From the NCBI GenBank assembly GCA_014281115.1, contig JACONQ010000020.1:186001-250000 (forward strand): a stretch of 64,000 nt of DNA, given 5' to 3'. This document shows, in pieces, positions 24,895 to 36,027 of this stretch. The stretch comes from Laburnicola sp. R22_1. Lineage: Eukaryota; Ascomycota; Dothideomycetes; Pleosporales; Didymosphaeriaceae. The notes beneath the pieces were generated by a model. It was not told the DNA's origin and ran no database searches. It saw only the letters and a list, made by a program, of their open reading frames with translations. The position numbers were made by a program, and so were the translations under genes. Positions within the stretch are counted from its first letter, which is position 1. Each line of letters starts with the position of its first letter.

Positions 24895-25430
24895 ATTGGG
24901 AGCAGTGTTAACACTCAAAGGGCTCGGCGCTTGTTTAGTCAGCCAACGCGTCTCGGCGTCTCAACCGTTCGACACAGCCATCGTACAACTTCGAGATGCG
25001 GTCCAACGCCCAGCGATACGTACAACACGAAGACACGCCATTCACGTCGCCCTCAAGCCCCGAAATCCGCCGTTGTCCTCTCCGCTGATCGCCGAACGAA
25101 AGACCTGGTCAAGCCCACCGCGTCCCCATCCCTTCTCGAGCCCACCAGCGCCGGTTCCTAGACCGAGCAGCCGAGATCTAGTCTCGGCTCGTCGAAGGGG
25201 ATACAATGAGATAGGAGAGGTACAGGATAAGGTAGAATGCGGGCGGCTCTGGAAATCGAAGCCTGCGCCTCGGTGAGTGGGTTTAATGTCACAGGCAGCA
25301 CGCCATCGTTGCAAACACATATGAAGGTGGAAAGGCTCGATATATTTTCGTGACAGAGCTGTCGCATAGTCATAACATGGACGGGCCCTTACATGAGCAC
25401 TGTAATCTTTAGGGTTGTAGAGGTGTACTT
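24895..25430 (+). repeat. Direct duplication, copy 2, right part
   Basis: Continues copy 2 after the LINE A target duplication with attgggagcagtg, matching 17254-17270. It includes a segment reading IVQLRDAVQ on the plus strand. The same nine residues can be read just upstream of the start of the nuclease-like gene at 29004 (minus), so the duplication includes 5' sequence related to that gene family. The acatgagcac string near 25391 also occurs in copy 1 near 17514. Confidence 0.65.
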
Positions 25431-26158
25431 CAATGTGACCTCTGAGGGTTGTGGGGAGTTCGGATGGTTCATGTTCGCTGAATGCCATCCTCCGCCACCA
25501 GCAATGATCCTTATATCCCTTCCTAACGCCATCCATTCTAGACGTTCACAGCTTGCGAAGATCTGCATTTTGAGTTTGGAGTAGAGAAAGGAGAGGAAGA
25601 TGGGCAGCTGTGGTTGGCGCTGGCAACAATCGGCTTATTTGTGGCGTTGTGGCGTTGTGGCGGTCAAGCACTGCCACATCCACTAGCCACAGTTCCTCCA
25701 ATGCGAGACCGGGTCCCTGCTGCTTGGCTAGCCATGGGTTCCGTTCCGGTTCCCGCGGTGGACCCTGTTCCGGGTGCCTAGAGCCAGGTTTCCCTCCAGA
25801 GATCCGATCTAAATCGTGACGAGAGAGATTCGATGCTGTGATAGGGTAACCTGCACAGAACATTCCAGAACGTGCGCAGCTACTGCAGGTCGTTTCAACT
25901 TGGTGCCACGTCAATACTATTCCAAATCATTCGTCAGAAGAGATAGCGGAGGCTAAACAACAATAACGTGAAGATGACAGACACCTTCTGTACGCACCAG
26001 ATCCTATGCTTATTCCAACGCATTAGATAAGCATTAGAGAAGCATTGGCAAGACATCTGTCACCCAAGAGCGCCCTGGAACGTGAGCGAATATCTGCTCA
26101 ATGTCTATATAAGCCCACATCATAGCAAGTGCTTCTACATGTGTATTAAAGAATAAGG
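25431..26158. other. Upstream region of the Tc1 transposase
   Basis: No confident gene. A minus-strand frame at 25546-25914 has two cysteine pairs but no recognisable domain. A TATA-like tatataag lies near 26105-26112, about 50 bp before the transposase ATG. No terminal inverted repeat was found by eye. Confidence 0.4.
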
Positions 26159-27262
26159 ATGCCAAACATAGTCCGGAGACCTCGCCAGCATCGCACTGTG
26201 CGTCTATCAGATCGAAATCAAAGCCTTAACCGCCAGCCAGGAACTAGACTAACGTGCAAACAACGCTGTCGCATCTTCACGCTCTCTGACTTGTTACATT
26301 GGTCACCAGAAGCAATTGCCACCATCATGGGACTTCCTCGAACAACCGTCCAGTCTGTGCTTACATCTGGAGCGGAAACCCCACAGAAGCAAACGGGCAG
26401 AAAGCCTGCCATTACGGACAAGATTCGGGAACGCCTTGTTGCTCGTGCCACCCTCGATGCTGCTCATCGTCGGATGACGTACAAGGAGATCGCTCGACTC
26501 GAGAATATACAGGCCGGCCGCAAAGCCCTGATGGCAGCGTTCAAGATGGAGTCATACGGGCGCCGTGTGGCGACTGCAAAGCCTCTGCTCACCGAAGCTC
26601 AGATGCAGGTGCGCCTAGCATGGGCAACCGAGCACCTGAGCTGGAAGCCAGAGCAGTGGTCTCGCGTCGTCTGGACCGACGAGAGTTCTTTCTCGACCGA
26701 AGGCTTTGGAAGGGTATATGTCACCCGGCGACCAGAAGAGAAGTATGAGCAGTCCTGCTGTGTTCCGAAGTTCAAGTCCTACTCTTCTTGGGCGATCCAT
26801 GGTAGCATTTCGGCGTTTGGCAAAGGACCGATGGTGGTCATTGAAGAGGAAGGGGGCAGACTGACGGGCAGTGTATACAGAGAAAGCGTGCTTCCCTGGG
26901 TATATCATTTCATGGACTGGGTGACACAGCACCCGGAGAATCGGTCAAGACACTCTATTCTGATGGAGGACGGTGCTTCTCCGCATACTGCTAAGCTAAC
27001 CAAACAGCTCCATGATCTGAGTGGCATAGACAAGATGTACTGGCCTGCTAATTCTCCCGACCTCAATCCAATAGAGAATGTGTGGCGGATGTTGAAACAG
27101 AGGGTAGCTAAGAGGTCTCCGCGGTCCCTTGCAGAACTACGGCAATGTGTGGAAAAAGAATGGGCGGCATTGGAACTGCCTGATTTTGTAAAATACATTG
27201 AGAATATGAATGAACGTTGTCAAGCTGTAGTAGACGCGAAAGGAGGGCATACAAAGTGGTGA
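26159..27262 (+). CDS. Tc1-type transposase (DD34E), intact
   Basis: 367 aa, one open frame from ATG to TGA, normal length for a Tc1/mariner transposase. These enzymes cut and paste their own DNA at TA sites. The N-terminus (about 15-100) has paired helix-turn-helix character, including HWSPEAIATIMGLPRTTVQ and a basic GRKPAITDKIRERL linker. The catalytic triad is visible: D174 in VVWTDESSF, D271 in ILMEDGASPHTA, and E306 in ANSPDLNPIENVW, giving 34 residues between the last two. The frame has no stops, unlike neighbouring LINEs, so it appears recent or has escaped RIP. I could not find its terminal inverted repeats, so mobility is unproven. Confidence 0.93.
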   Translation: MPNIVRRPRQHRTVRLSDRNQSLNRQPGTRLTCKQRCRIFTLSDLLHWSPEAIATIMGLPRTTVQSVLTSGAETPQKQTGRKPAITDKIRERLVARATLDAAHRRMTYKEIARLENIQAGRKALMAAFKMESYGRRVATAKPLLTEAQMQVRLAWATEHLSWKPEQWSRVVWTDESSFSTEGFGRVYVTRRPEEKYEQSCCVPKFKSYSSWAIHGSISAFGKGPMVVIEEEGGRLTGSVYRESVLPWVYHFMDWVTQHPENRSRHSILMEDGASPHTAKLTKQLHDLSGIDKMYWPANSPDLNPIENVWRMLKQRVAKRSPRSLAELRQCVEKEWAALELPDFVKYIENMNERCQAVVDAKGGHTKW

Positions 27263-27769
27263 ATTGGAGAATAGGAACTTAGAATAATATTAGTAAAGAT
27301 TTAGCCAGCTACATATGTTTTCGGTACCTGATCATCAAAGACAGGGATCCGAAATTGACCTCGTCAACACGTGCGGAGCCCAGACACAGACTCTTCTCGA
27401 TGACTAATTGCAGTGCAAATGTAAGGAGCCGCTGGTTGTAAATTGTAGAATATTTGCATCACTTCATGATGCGGAGTGCTTGTGATCCCGCTCTTGTCCC
27501 TGTTGTGGACCCTTACCCTTTCCTGGTCTTAGATCTTGGCTCCAACTTTGAGACCTCGTTCAGTGAACTAGCCGCGTTTGGCAATTTCAGGCTTTCAGGA
27601 ACCTACAAACAAGCGGAACAACCCCAGGACCCGTAGTCAAGAATATCAACACAGGTGCCCGACTGCATTAGGTCTTAAGAAAGGTCCGGGAATGAAAACA
27701 TGTGTTTAAGTATATTCCGAAGCTGAAATTCCGAACACGACTACAAGCGGCAACCAGAGTCTTGAGGTT
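27263..27769. other. Intergenic stretch between Tc1 and nuclease-like gene
   Basis: Short frames only, without recognisable motifs. It would hold the 3' ends of the two convergent genes. Confidence 0.5.
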
Positions 27770-29004
27770 TCATTCTGAAGAGCTTTTGATCGATGTTTCC
27801 TCGTAATCGGGGTCATCCTCCGCTATACGCTTCGCTGCTCTCTCTTCTTGCTCAACATACCTCGCTTCGTCACCAGAAATAATTTGATCGGGTGGTGTTT
27901 CCGATCTTTTGCGCTTTTTGAGCCCAGGAGCAATTGAATGCTCGCCAAGTGATTCCAGTCGTCCTACCATAGTCTCCGCCGCATCAAGGTATTCGCAGAG
28001 TCGTCGAGTAGTGACAACCAGTTCTCGATCTTCATCTCCGATTTCATTATGTGCAAGTTCTTCATAAGCAAAGTCTCTCAGCTGAAGCCGTAGGCCTGGG
28101 CGATCCGTAGGGTTTCCGTGATCATCGCGAAATGCCTGTGAAGAATATCAGAGTAAAGAAGACAAAGTAGTGTCTTAAGACAAGGCGTACATCATCCGCA
28201 ACTTCTTGAACCACTCTTAGCTCATTCCCATCAGCAGCACTGACCACATGGGTTCGCCATACCGACAACGTTGCCTTCCTCGACCCCTTCTTGCCGTATT
28301 CAATGTTCAGGCCAACAACAACTTGCACGCTCGCATTTGAATCCAGAAGATAATCTTCGGCTAGCCGACCCAACCTCTTCCTCTTCTGCGAATATGCGAC
28401 TTCGACTATAACGCCAGGATATCGTGCATCTATATGCCAAAAAGAGGCGTCTGGTTCACGTTTAGATTTTGTGCCAGATGGAGCGTCGTCGACTGGGAAG
28501 TATATTTCGGTAGAACGAGCTGGGTGCACCTTCTGGGCAAAAGCCGCCGCAGCATCCAGTCCGTCACGGATTGATTTCAGCTGACTGAATATAGCATCCT
28601 CAACGCGAGCGATGAACAGTTCGTGTACTGCTGTAGGCATGCGAACGACAAGACGATCACTTTCTCTGCTGTAATCATACCTGCCACATCTCTGTTGTCA
28701 GCAGCCGTCGGTCATTTTTCCTGCACACGCACCGTATCTTGTCTTTGACGTATCCGGACAGCACCTCGTCTCGCTCAAGCTGACGCTCTATCTCATCATA
28801 ATCTCCTTCTGCAAGCTGAAACTCTGTCCACGGGTGTCGCTTGATGTGCCTTCCGGCCCGGATCTCTTCGAAGAGCGTGATGACTCGATGGACTTGCGCG
28901 AACTGCTTCTCGTCGGTCGGCGGCGGCGTCAAAGGGTGGTTTGCGAAACTCGAGGGCGGCATGATGTTGGGTTTCTGTGTTATGGGAGCCTGTGACGAAG
29001 ACAT
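27770..29004 (-). CDS. PD-(D/E)XK-like nuclease-fold protein, three exons
   Basis: Exons 28733-29004, 28191-28680 and 27770-28135, with introns of 52 and 55 bp, give an uninterrupted 375 aa protein; splice phases agree (DKIR|YDYS and VADD|AFRDD). The ATG at 29004 is the first in frame; the upstream VQLRDAVQ stretch lacks an ATG. The centre resembles the Uma2-type PD-(D/E)XK fold, with EPDASF around D168 and PGVIVEVAYSQKRKRL with E184; the usual catalytic lysine is not obvious. The C-terminus has a basic KKRKRSE cluster that may be a nuclear signal, followed by an acidic tail. The family looks like a repeated fungal family of unknown role; the fold assignment is inference. LINE B sits directly upstream. 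Confidence 0.7.
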
Positions 29005-29599
29005 AGCCGTATGTTGCACTGCATCGCGAAGTTGCACGATGGCTTGGTTGGTTGGTTGGTTTATTCCTACTCGGTTTCAGCCGCGATTTCTCCGCAGCTA
29101 TGCCCGGTTAGGCGGGCTTGGCGGACAGCCGACGCGTCCTAGATCATTGCTGCTCCGCTCCACCCCACTTTATCCTGCAAAACAAGACTAGCTGTCCCCA
29201 GAGACCTGCCTTCTCTCCCTTAACCACTATCTATATATGCTTAGCGGCTTATCTAGATAATAGTTCTAATACTAATGTACACCTTCTTCTAGGCTTTATA
29301 GAGGCGTTCGCCTTGTGTGTCGCATCCGCTATACCTACAGTCTCCCCCTAGCGCTTAGCTTTATCTACGCGTCTTTGATCCTAACTTGCCTAAGGATCCG
29401 CGTCTGTTCTATAAATTCGATAGCTTTAGTGGCTAGTTATGGCTTGTTAAGGATGGTCTGGAGGTTGTGTTGTCCTAGGAGGCGGCCAAATATCCAGTTC
29501 TGGAGGTCGTTGTGCGTCCTATAGTAGAGGAGGACGTAGGCAACTATCTGTCTTCTTGCTCTGCACTCGCATCAGGAGCTGGTTATATCTAGCACCTTG

Positions 29600-32500
29600 C
29601 GACTAAAGAGGAAGTCTTTTAGTCCGATCTTTTCTGTCCTAAGCTATACGAGAAGAGCGCTGTCTCTCTTCTTAAGACCTTTGTGGAGTTTAAGTACTCT
29701 CTTTATAGGTGCTGGTGTGTTCCTAAATATAGCTTGGCCCTTTGTGTCTTTCCGCCATTTTGCTCCCTATGCTAACTCCGCTTGCTACTTGCACCTTCTT
29801 CTTAGCGTTGTCTTAAGAGGAAATAGCTTTGGAGGTTTGTCTGCGGTCAGTCCTCTTCTGCCGTCCTCTCTCTATCCTATAGCTTCCTTTACAGCTATGT
29901 CTGCGGCTTTGTTGCCTAGGATCCCTACGTAGGCTGGTACCTATTAGACCCGAACTGGTCGTCCTCTATCCTAGAGGTCCTAGATTTGGCGAGCGATCTC
30001 CTCCAGAATGTAAGCTTCTGTCTGTCCTTCCGCGTTAGTGATAGACTATATAGCGGCCTAGTTGTCTGTGTAGATAGCGATATTGCGTCTGCTTCCGTTT
30101 CAATCCGCGTATGCTTGTGCTATTTGCAGTGCTAAGCTAATCCTATATAGTTCTGCTGCGTAGACTGTTAATGTTGCGGAAAGTTCTAGATACGCGCTGC
30201 GTGTCTGCTCCACAAACAGGCACACTGCTGCGGCACTAATTCTGTCATTTATCCCGCTCCCATCTGTATAGATGCTGAGGTCCTGGTTTGTTGCGTCTTC
30301 CTTATTGTGTTGCTGTCAGGCTGTCTCCGCGTCTTTGTCTATGTAGATCTTTAGGCCTCGCTGCCATGGTGGCGTTATGAATGGGGGAATCGGCTCCTAC
30401 GCAGTAAGATCCTGCCTCCATTTGTCTCTTATCTCGCTGTAGATCCTCTGCCAGGAGGCTGTGTGTTTCCTGCGCTCGATCGTGTGCGTGGCATCTGTGG
30501 GCTTGAACCCTACGGTACTCGCTATCGTTTTGCTAGAGAGGAGTCGCGTAATTGTGTTGGCATTGTGTTTCCATATCTATTACTTAATAGGGAGGAGAAA
30601 CGCTTTAATATCGAGCGCGGCTCTTAATATGGCTTTAAATGCTCCACAGATAATTCGTGCTGCTCTACCCTAGATGCTCTACAGGATCTTAAGTGCCTTT
30701 TTGGTGTAGGTGTGCTTCTTTCTATTTTTGTTTGTCCATATTAAGCAAGCATATATTATCTGGGGTAGCGCTGTCCCCTCGTAAATTTTCCGCAGATCTA
30801 TAAGGCTGACACCCTAGTTTGAGTTCCCTAGATTACTTAGCGCATGCACTATTTTTGTTGCTTTTTATCTAATCTCTTCTATGTGTGCTTTCCACGTAAG
30901 CTTAGTGTCTATTGTTAGCCCTAGGTATTTGCAGGTCGACTTTGGTTTAATCTCGCCCCAGATAGTCTGGATTAAGTGGTTTATGTTAATCCTTTTGCGT
31001 GTTCTGGTAAAGTGTGTGAGCTAAAACTTGTCTGGCGCGAAGATAGATGCATGTGTGCTTGCCCACTACTGTGCTTTTTATAGAGTTCTGCTTAGGATGT
31101 CGCACGTCTTCTCTGTTGTTTCTGCCCATGCTAGGATCGCTATATCGTCTATGTATCCTGTGGGTAGGACGTTTGTCTCCTAGTTACACATATCTATAAG
31201 GTCGGCATTGTAGAACAAGTAGAGGATAGGCGAGAGTAGAGAACCTTAGGGGATGCCTGTGCTTATCGCGTATTCTGTAGATTAGAACCTATTAATTGTA
31301 ATGCGTGTGTGTCTGTTGCTAAGGAAGCTTGCAACCTATCTAATAGTCCTCTTATTAATCTTTCTCTTACGCATGTTATGTAGTAGGCGTGTATGGGATA
31401 TGTTGTCAAATGCGCTCAACACGTTAAGTAGGAGGAGGCTAGCTATATAAGTTTTCTTTTTGCTCCATGCCTTGTATATCTTCTCTATAACAGCGTAGAG
31501 CGCATATTCTATTAAGCGCTTCTTTCTTCCTCCTATATAAGTTAATGGAAGCAGCTGGTGTGTTTCTACTAAGTAGTTTAGCTGTTGGGCAATTATTGTG
31601 TCTATTATTTTGCCCATAGTATTAAGCAACGCGATTGGTCGGTATGCCTTTGGTTTCGTGTAGTTGTCTTTCCCTGGTTTGCGCAGTACCACTGTGAGTA
31701 ATCTTCGAAAGTGAGCTGGGCAGTAGCCTAGCTTTATGCTTTGGTTGAAGATTCTTAGCATGTAAGCTGCGAGCTGAGGCCTTCCTGTCTGGAGGGCCTT
31801 GTTCGTGATTCCGTCGGGTCCTGGAGCCTTAAGGGGGGATGCTGCGCGGATGGCATCTTCTATCTCCTTTTCCATTATTGGTGGTAGTTCGATTTGGCTG
31901 CTGTACTCCGCGTCCCGTACGTCTTCCAGGTTCGCCTCCGGGGGTGTGGGAAAGAAGGTGTCCTTGAATAGCTCTGCTTTGTCGCGTGGTTCCGTAATCT
32001 CGCGTTAAGTCTTAGGGTGTTATATTGTTGGTGTAGCTCTTGCAGACTGTGTTTCCCTTGTTCTAGCCCACTTAGCTATTTTCCATAGCCCTTCTAGTAA
32101 CTTAGCTGCCCTCTCCACTTGTTCTCTGTGCGTATCCCGTAGCGCCTTCTTAATCGTCCTGGCTTTATAATTTCTTGCTGCGCGGTATTCTTCCTATGTC
32201 TTCTCTATGTTAAGCTGGTTGTGTATCCTCTTTAGTCTTTTCGTCTCTGCTAAGACCTCTCTGCACTTATCGTTCCACCCTTCTCTAGTTCTGCTTAAGA
32301 TGCGCGTCTAAGGGACTGCCTTCTCTATTGCTCTTTGTATTGCTGTAATTACCTCCTCTACATATCTGTCTAATGCGGTTTTTGTTGCTGGTTTTTAGAG
32401 CGAAGGCAGGGCTTCTTTTAGTGCTTTTATGTATGCCTCCCCGTCTAGTCTTTTCCAGTTCTTCCTGGGCGCCTTATCCGCGTTTGGCACCGATATGTCG

Positions 32501-33230
32501 AGGGTTGTGCTTATTAGTAGGTGGTCTAAGTCGTAATTAAGCTCCTTATTAACCTCGCTTTTTATAACTCTATTAACAAGCCCTGCCGTGGCAAGGCAGA
32601 TGTCAATAGAGCTTTGTGACTGTCTCTCTCTGTATATTATCGTGCCAGGGGCAAGGGTGGTATAGAGGGCGAACTCTTCTATTATGGTAATTAGTTCTTC
32701 TGCCTCTGGTTCTATGCTCTGCACGTCTAGTCCCCCCCACAGCGAATAATGTAGGTTAAAGTCGCCAAGTAATATTAGCTCGTCATCCTTGTGTTTGTTT
32801 AGTATTTCATAAACGTGTGGTAGCACGCTCTGCTGGGCCGTGTTCCTTAGGGGGTTGTAGGCGTTGTAGATGCTAATTTGCTGTTCCTCCTCTAGCTTAA
32901 GTGTTATAGAGTATAAGTCCCGTGTATATTCCTTAAACTAGATCCTATTACTGTCTATCCACTTGTTTACAAAAAAGCACACTCTAGTTAGTCCTTCCTT
33001 AGTCCCTCCTAGGCAGTATAGGTTAAAAATATTCTTGGCCAGGTAGTGTATAGTTGCCATAAATGGGTTCCTCCACAGTTCCTATATAGCAAGGATGTCG
33101 TATTTATGTGTCTTTAGGTCGCGTAGTAGCGTTGCCATTACTATGTCTTTTAATTTACGAACGTTATACTATAGTATGCTTAGTGTTAGTTTGTAGTTTA
33201 TAATTTAGTGTTTTCGTTAATGTCTATTTA
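29600..33230 (-). pseudogene. LINE B ORF2 (endonuclease, RT, RNase H), decayed
   Basis: Approximate bounds. The endonuclease fragment at 32395-32826 contains LILLGDFNLHYSLWGG. RT is open for 179 aa at 31336-31875, with APGPDGITNKAL, YRPIALLNTMGKIID and a LLNVLSAFDNISH motif that carries the first catalytic aspartate. The second RT motif, PTGYIDDIAILA, is encoded around 31135-31165. RNase H starts near 30270 with LSIYTDGSGINDRI. Stops interrupt the regions between these blocks. Confidence 0.88.
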
Positions 33231-33559
33231 TTGGTTGTGCCACTGTATTAGTTGTATATTACTTTTAATTGCTTCTAGCGCCCTCCTTAAGGGGATAATT
33301 ATTCTCTAGGGCCTTTAGCTACTATCATCTCCTATTTGTTGATTCTCCCTATCTCTTAAACTAACCACATTTCCTATGTTGGTCCTTTTTTGTCCTCTTC
33401 GTGATAGGGAGCGGGTCCTGCTGTTCTAGTTTTCCTGGCCTACTGTAGCTTGGCTTGTCCTTGTCCTTTGGCGGGCTTCGGGCATGCCTTCTATGCGGAT
33501 GTTTCCTCCGGTTAGTCCTAGTACGGGGTGGTAATGGGGTTGAGTGTCGTATACTATCT

Positions 33560-34871
33560 TTATCTTGGCTGTTTCCTCCTTCCTAGCTAGGCACTGGCGG
33601 TTCCATGCTTCGTGCTCTCCTCAGCAAAGTGCGCATTTCTTTGTCGTATCCAGGCCCAATTTCGATAGGCAATCCCTAGTGTCGTGCTCCTGCGCATAAT
33701 AGCCATATGCTATTGCTGCCTTATACTAGGTTCCTATGTGGCTGTATTTTTGGCACTTGTAGCACTGCTTTAATCAACACTGTCTCTTGTATCGTTCGCA
33801 TTAGAAGACCTTGCCCTGCCAGACTAGTCCTTTGTCTATGATTTTGTTGGCGTCCTTAGGTTTAGTGAACTTGATTGTGATAGATAATGCAGCTTTAGTG
33901 GGTGCGTTCCTAGTTAGCTATCCTATGTGTTTAATTTCAGCCTGCGGGATGAACGGTTTGTTATCTTGTAGGATTTAGGCTCTGTTTTCTTCGAACTTAT
34001 TTATATTGAGTGTGCTGGTACGAATTCCGTGTACGAGGACGCTGTACGTTAGGATTCGTACTGTAGCTCTGTCTCTAATGCGGTGGACCCAGTTGTCTGC
34101 GAATTGTTGTAGTGCTTCTACTTCGTTGCTATTGGCTGTCTTTATGCTCAGATCTCCGCTCTTCAGCTGGTTGGATGAGACAATCTTAATGTTTGTAATA
34201 TTTTCGTTTCCGCTTTGTTTAACAGCTCGCTCTATATGGGCTTTTAAGTTATAGGGGTTTATTGCCCTTAGGCTCTGTATAGTAAATAAGTCTCTAATAT
34301 TCACAATAACCTCTTGTTGCGCTTGTGCGGACAGGCCTTTGGGCTTCTGTATATTGTATGTGCCTGCTAGTGTCTAACCTCTAGCTGCCATCGCAGCGTA
34401 GGTTATTGGTCCATTTGCCTAATTCTGCAACCCCTTAGTTTTGATCTCCCTCGTACTTTCTAGGACTGCCTTGCTAGTTTCTGTTGCTTCCTTTGCAGCG
34501 GCTCTTACTTCCTCCCTAATATTAATACTCTATTATGTGACCATAGTGGACTGTTGTACAGCTTTAGTGTTGTTTTTAAGCTTGTTTTTGATGTCGCTAA
34601 GTGTCTATGCGTTCTTGTTCGCCGTAGCCTTTACTTCTGTTTAAAGGATCCTTAAGGCGTTGCTTATCGCGCTAAGGTCCAGGGTGTGTTGCACTTTCAG
34701 GACGAATGTCACTGTGCCGTGGATAATAGTCTTTACAAGGTCTGCTAGTATAGGCTGGCTATTAGTGTGTTCGATGCAGCTTAGTGTGTCTTAAAGGAAA
34801 GTGCTAAGGCGTGTAGCGTGCTTGCGGATTGGGGTTAGCCACGTCGCCTGTTGAGGCCATTGCGTCGCCAT
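33560..34871 (-). pseudogene. LINE B ORF1, decayed
   Basis: Starts at the ATG at 34871, the counterpart of 24751 in LINE A. The middle part is open at 33975-34304 (TIQSLRAINPYNLKAHIERA region). The C-terminal zinc knuckles seen in LINE A are present near 33600-33780 but interrupted by stops. No nested insertion is present. Confidence 0.8.
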
Positions 34872-35015
34872 AGCTCCGCAGTCGCAGTGGGCTCTGCGCC
34901 TAGGTGCTAGCTATTCAACTGACGTCTAGGGCAGGTGTTTGCGCACGATATTTTGCGTTAATTCCAAGGATTGGGATTCTCGCTGTTGTGGTGTTTTTTC
35001 TTGCACGATGGCTTG

Positions 35016-36027
35016 TCGCAAGACTTATCGCGGTTTAGATGCTGGGCATTTGGTTGACTCAGCAACAGCGCTAGGCAGCCGCCAAGGCAAAATCCAGCTG
35101 CAACAACGCCATGTTCGCGCGAGTGAGGATAATTTATTCACGCCGAAAATTCATACGTTCGGCAACTCTTGGGGTCCAGCAACCATGTTGACAAGATCGC
35201 GCGGTAGAGGGTCTAATGTCGGTGTAGCTTTGCCTGGTTTAGCTGCCATGGGTACCAGTTCTGGATCTCGCTCCTCTTCCGCGGCACGTTCTGACCCCGC
35301 ACCCTGGAGTCTCTTGGCATCTGCTCCATCAAAATTCACTTCCACCCGACCATTTCGTTTCATTTTTAAAAAGTAGACTCTCACAACTGTATGGCCAGTG
35401 CGGGTCGGCAAGCCTCCCTGTCAGTGGTGGCAATTTGTTACCATCTACCCACGTTCTTTGAAGACAATTTAAGTACAGGCTACATCTACCGCATGTCAAA
35501 CCAGATCATCTATTGGATGGCTCATAGATGATATCTTGTTACAACAGGCTGCCTCACATATAACGATGGCGCTCCGGTGAGTGGGAGGCACGGTGAAGAC
35601 ACCGGACGCTGCCATGTGCTAAACTATGATTGGTGCGTTGCTTTCGCATCTCGCTAAATACAGGCAAAGATTACGGCATTTAGAAAAGTCATATGCGCAC
35701 CACATCCCGTGTGGGGTCTAACTGGGCATCATATACGTATTTATCCTGGCATATAGCCACAGCTACATGAATCTGTAACCCTATGGTAACGAGTCCTCCA
35801 CACTCTTAAGTTCTCACCGGTCCTAAAAAAACCGGTGAGTGAGACAGCGTAAATATAAGTTTTCTATATCCTTCGAGAAGCAACTCAACTGTGAACCGTG
35901 ACAAGCAACGCGTTAACAACTCGCCACTCTCTTCCCGGCATATTCTGATAAATTGAACTCTATTTTGTCTTTTCGACTTAGTGTAACCAGACGCGTCTTA
36001 TATCTTGTTTACATCCCCCTATACAGA
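35016..36027. other. Region upstream of the HET gene
   Basis: Contains the displaced 5' side of the nuclease-like gene locus. The segment near 35027-35076 (tatcgcgg...gactcagcaacagcgc) recurs near 51503-51552. A minus-strand frame at 35151-35411 (KRNGRVEVNFDGADAKRLQG) has no recognised domain. A perfect 9 bp inverted repeat, ctcaccggt/accggtgag (35813-35821 and 35831-35839), lies about 190 bp before the HET start codon. Confidence 0.45.

Larger units (their letters stand above)
29047..35000 (-). mobile_element. LINE B: Tad1-like non-LTR retrotransposon, decayed
   Basis: Minus-strand LINE with a perfect 15 bp target duplication, ttgcacgatggcttg (29032-29046 and 35001-35015). The 3' end at 29047 has the same (ccaa)n tail as LINE A, and the 5' ends match (ttccaaggattgggattctc region). 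At 5.95 kb it equals LINE A without its nested insertion. Coding regions are less broken than in A but still carry many stops. The insertion point is about 28 bp upstream of the ATG of the nuclease-like gene, so it separates that gene from its original promoter, now right of 35015. Confidence 0.93.

Noticed and set aside
25546..25914. Possible second Zn2Cys6 gene on the minus strand
   Set aside because: Only two cysteine pairs (CSSCARSGMFC) occur, without the six-cysteine spacing or a basic stretch.
29005..29037. Nuclease-like protein starting at VQLRDAVQ
   Set aside because: The codon is GTG; the first ATG in frame is 29004. The segment may be transcribed leader or an upstream exon remnant.
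29597..30673. Plus-strand frames within LINE B and the equivalent ones in LINE A
   Set aside because: They lie antisense to the RNase H/RT region and show no domain of their own.
35953..36027. HET protein starting 25 codons earlier
   Set aside because: The open frame begins at TTG; the first ATG (36028) gives the typical HET-protein N-terminus.
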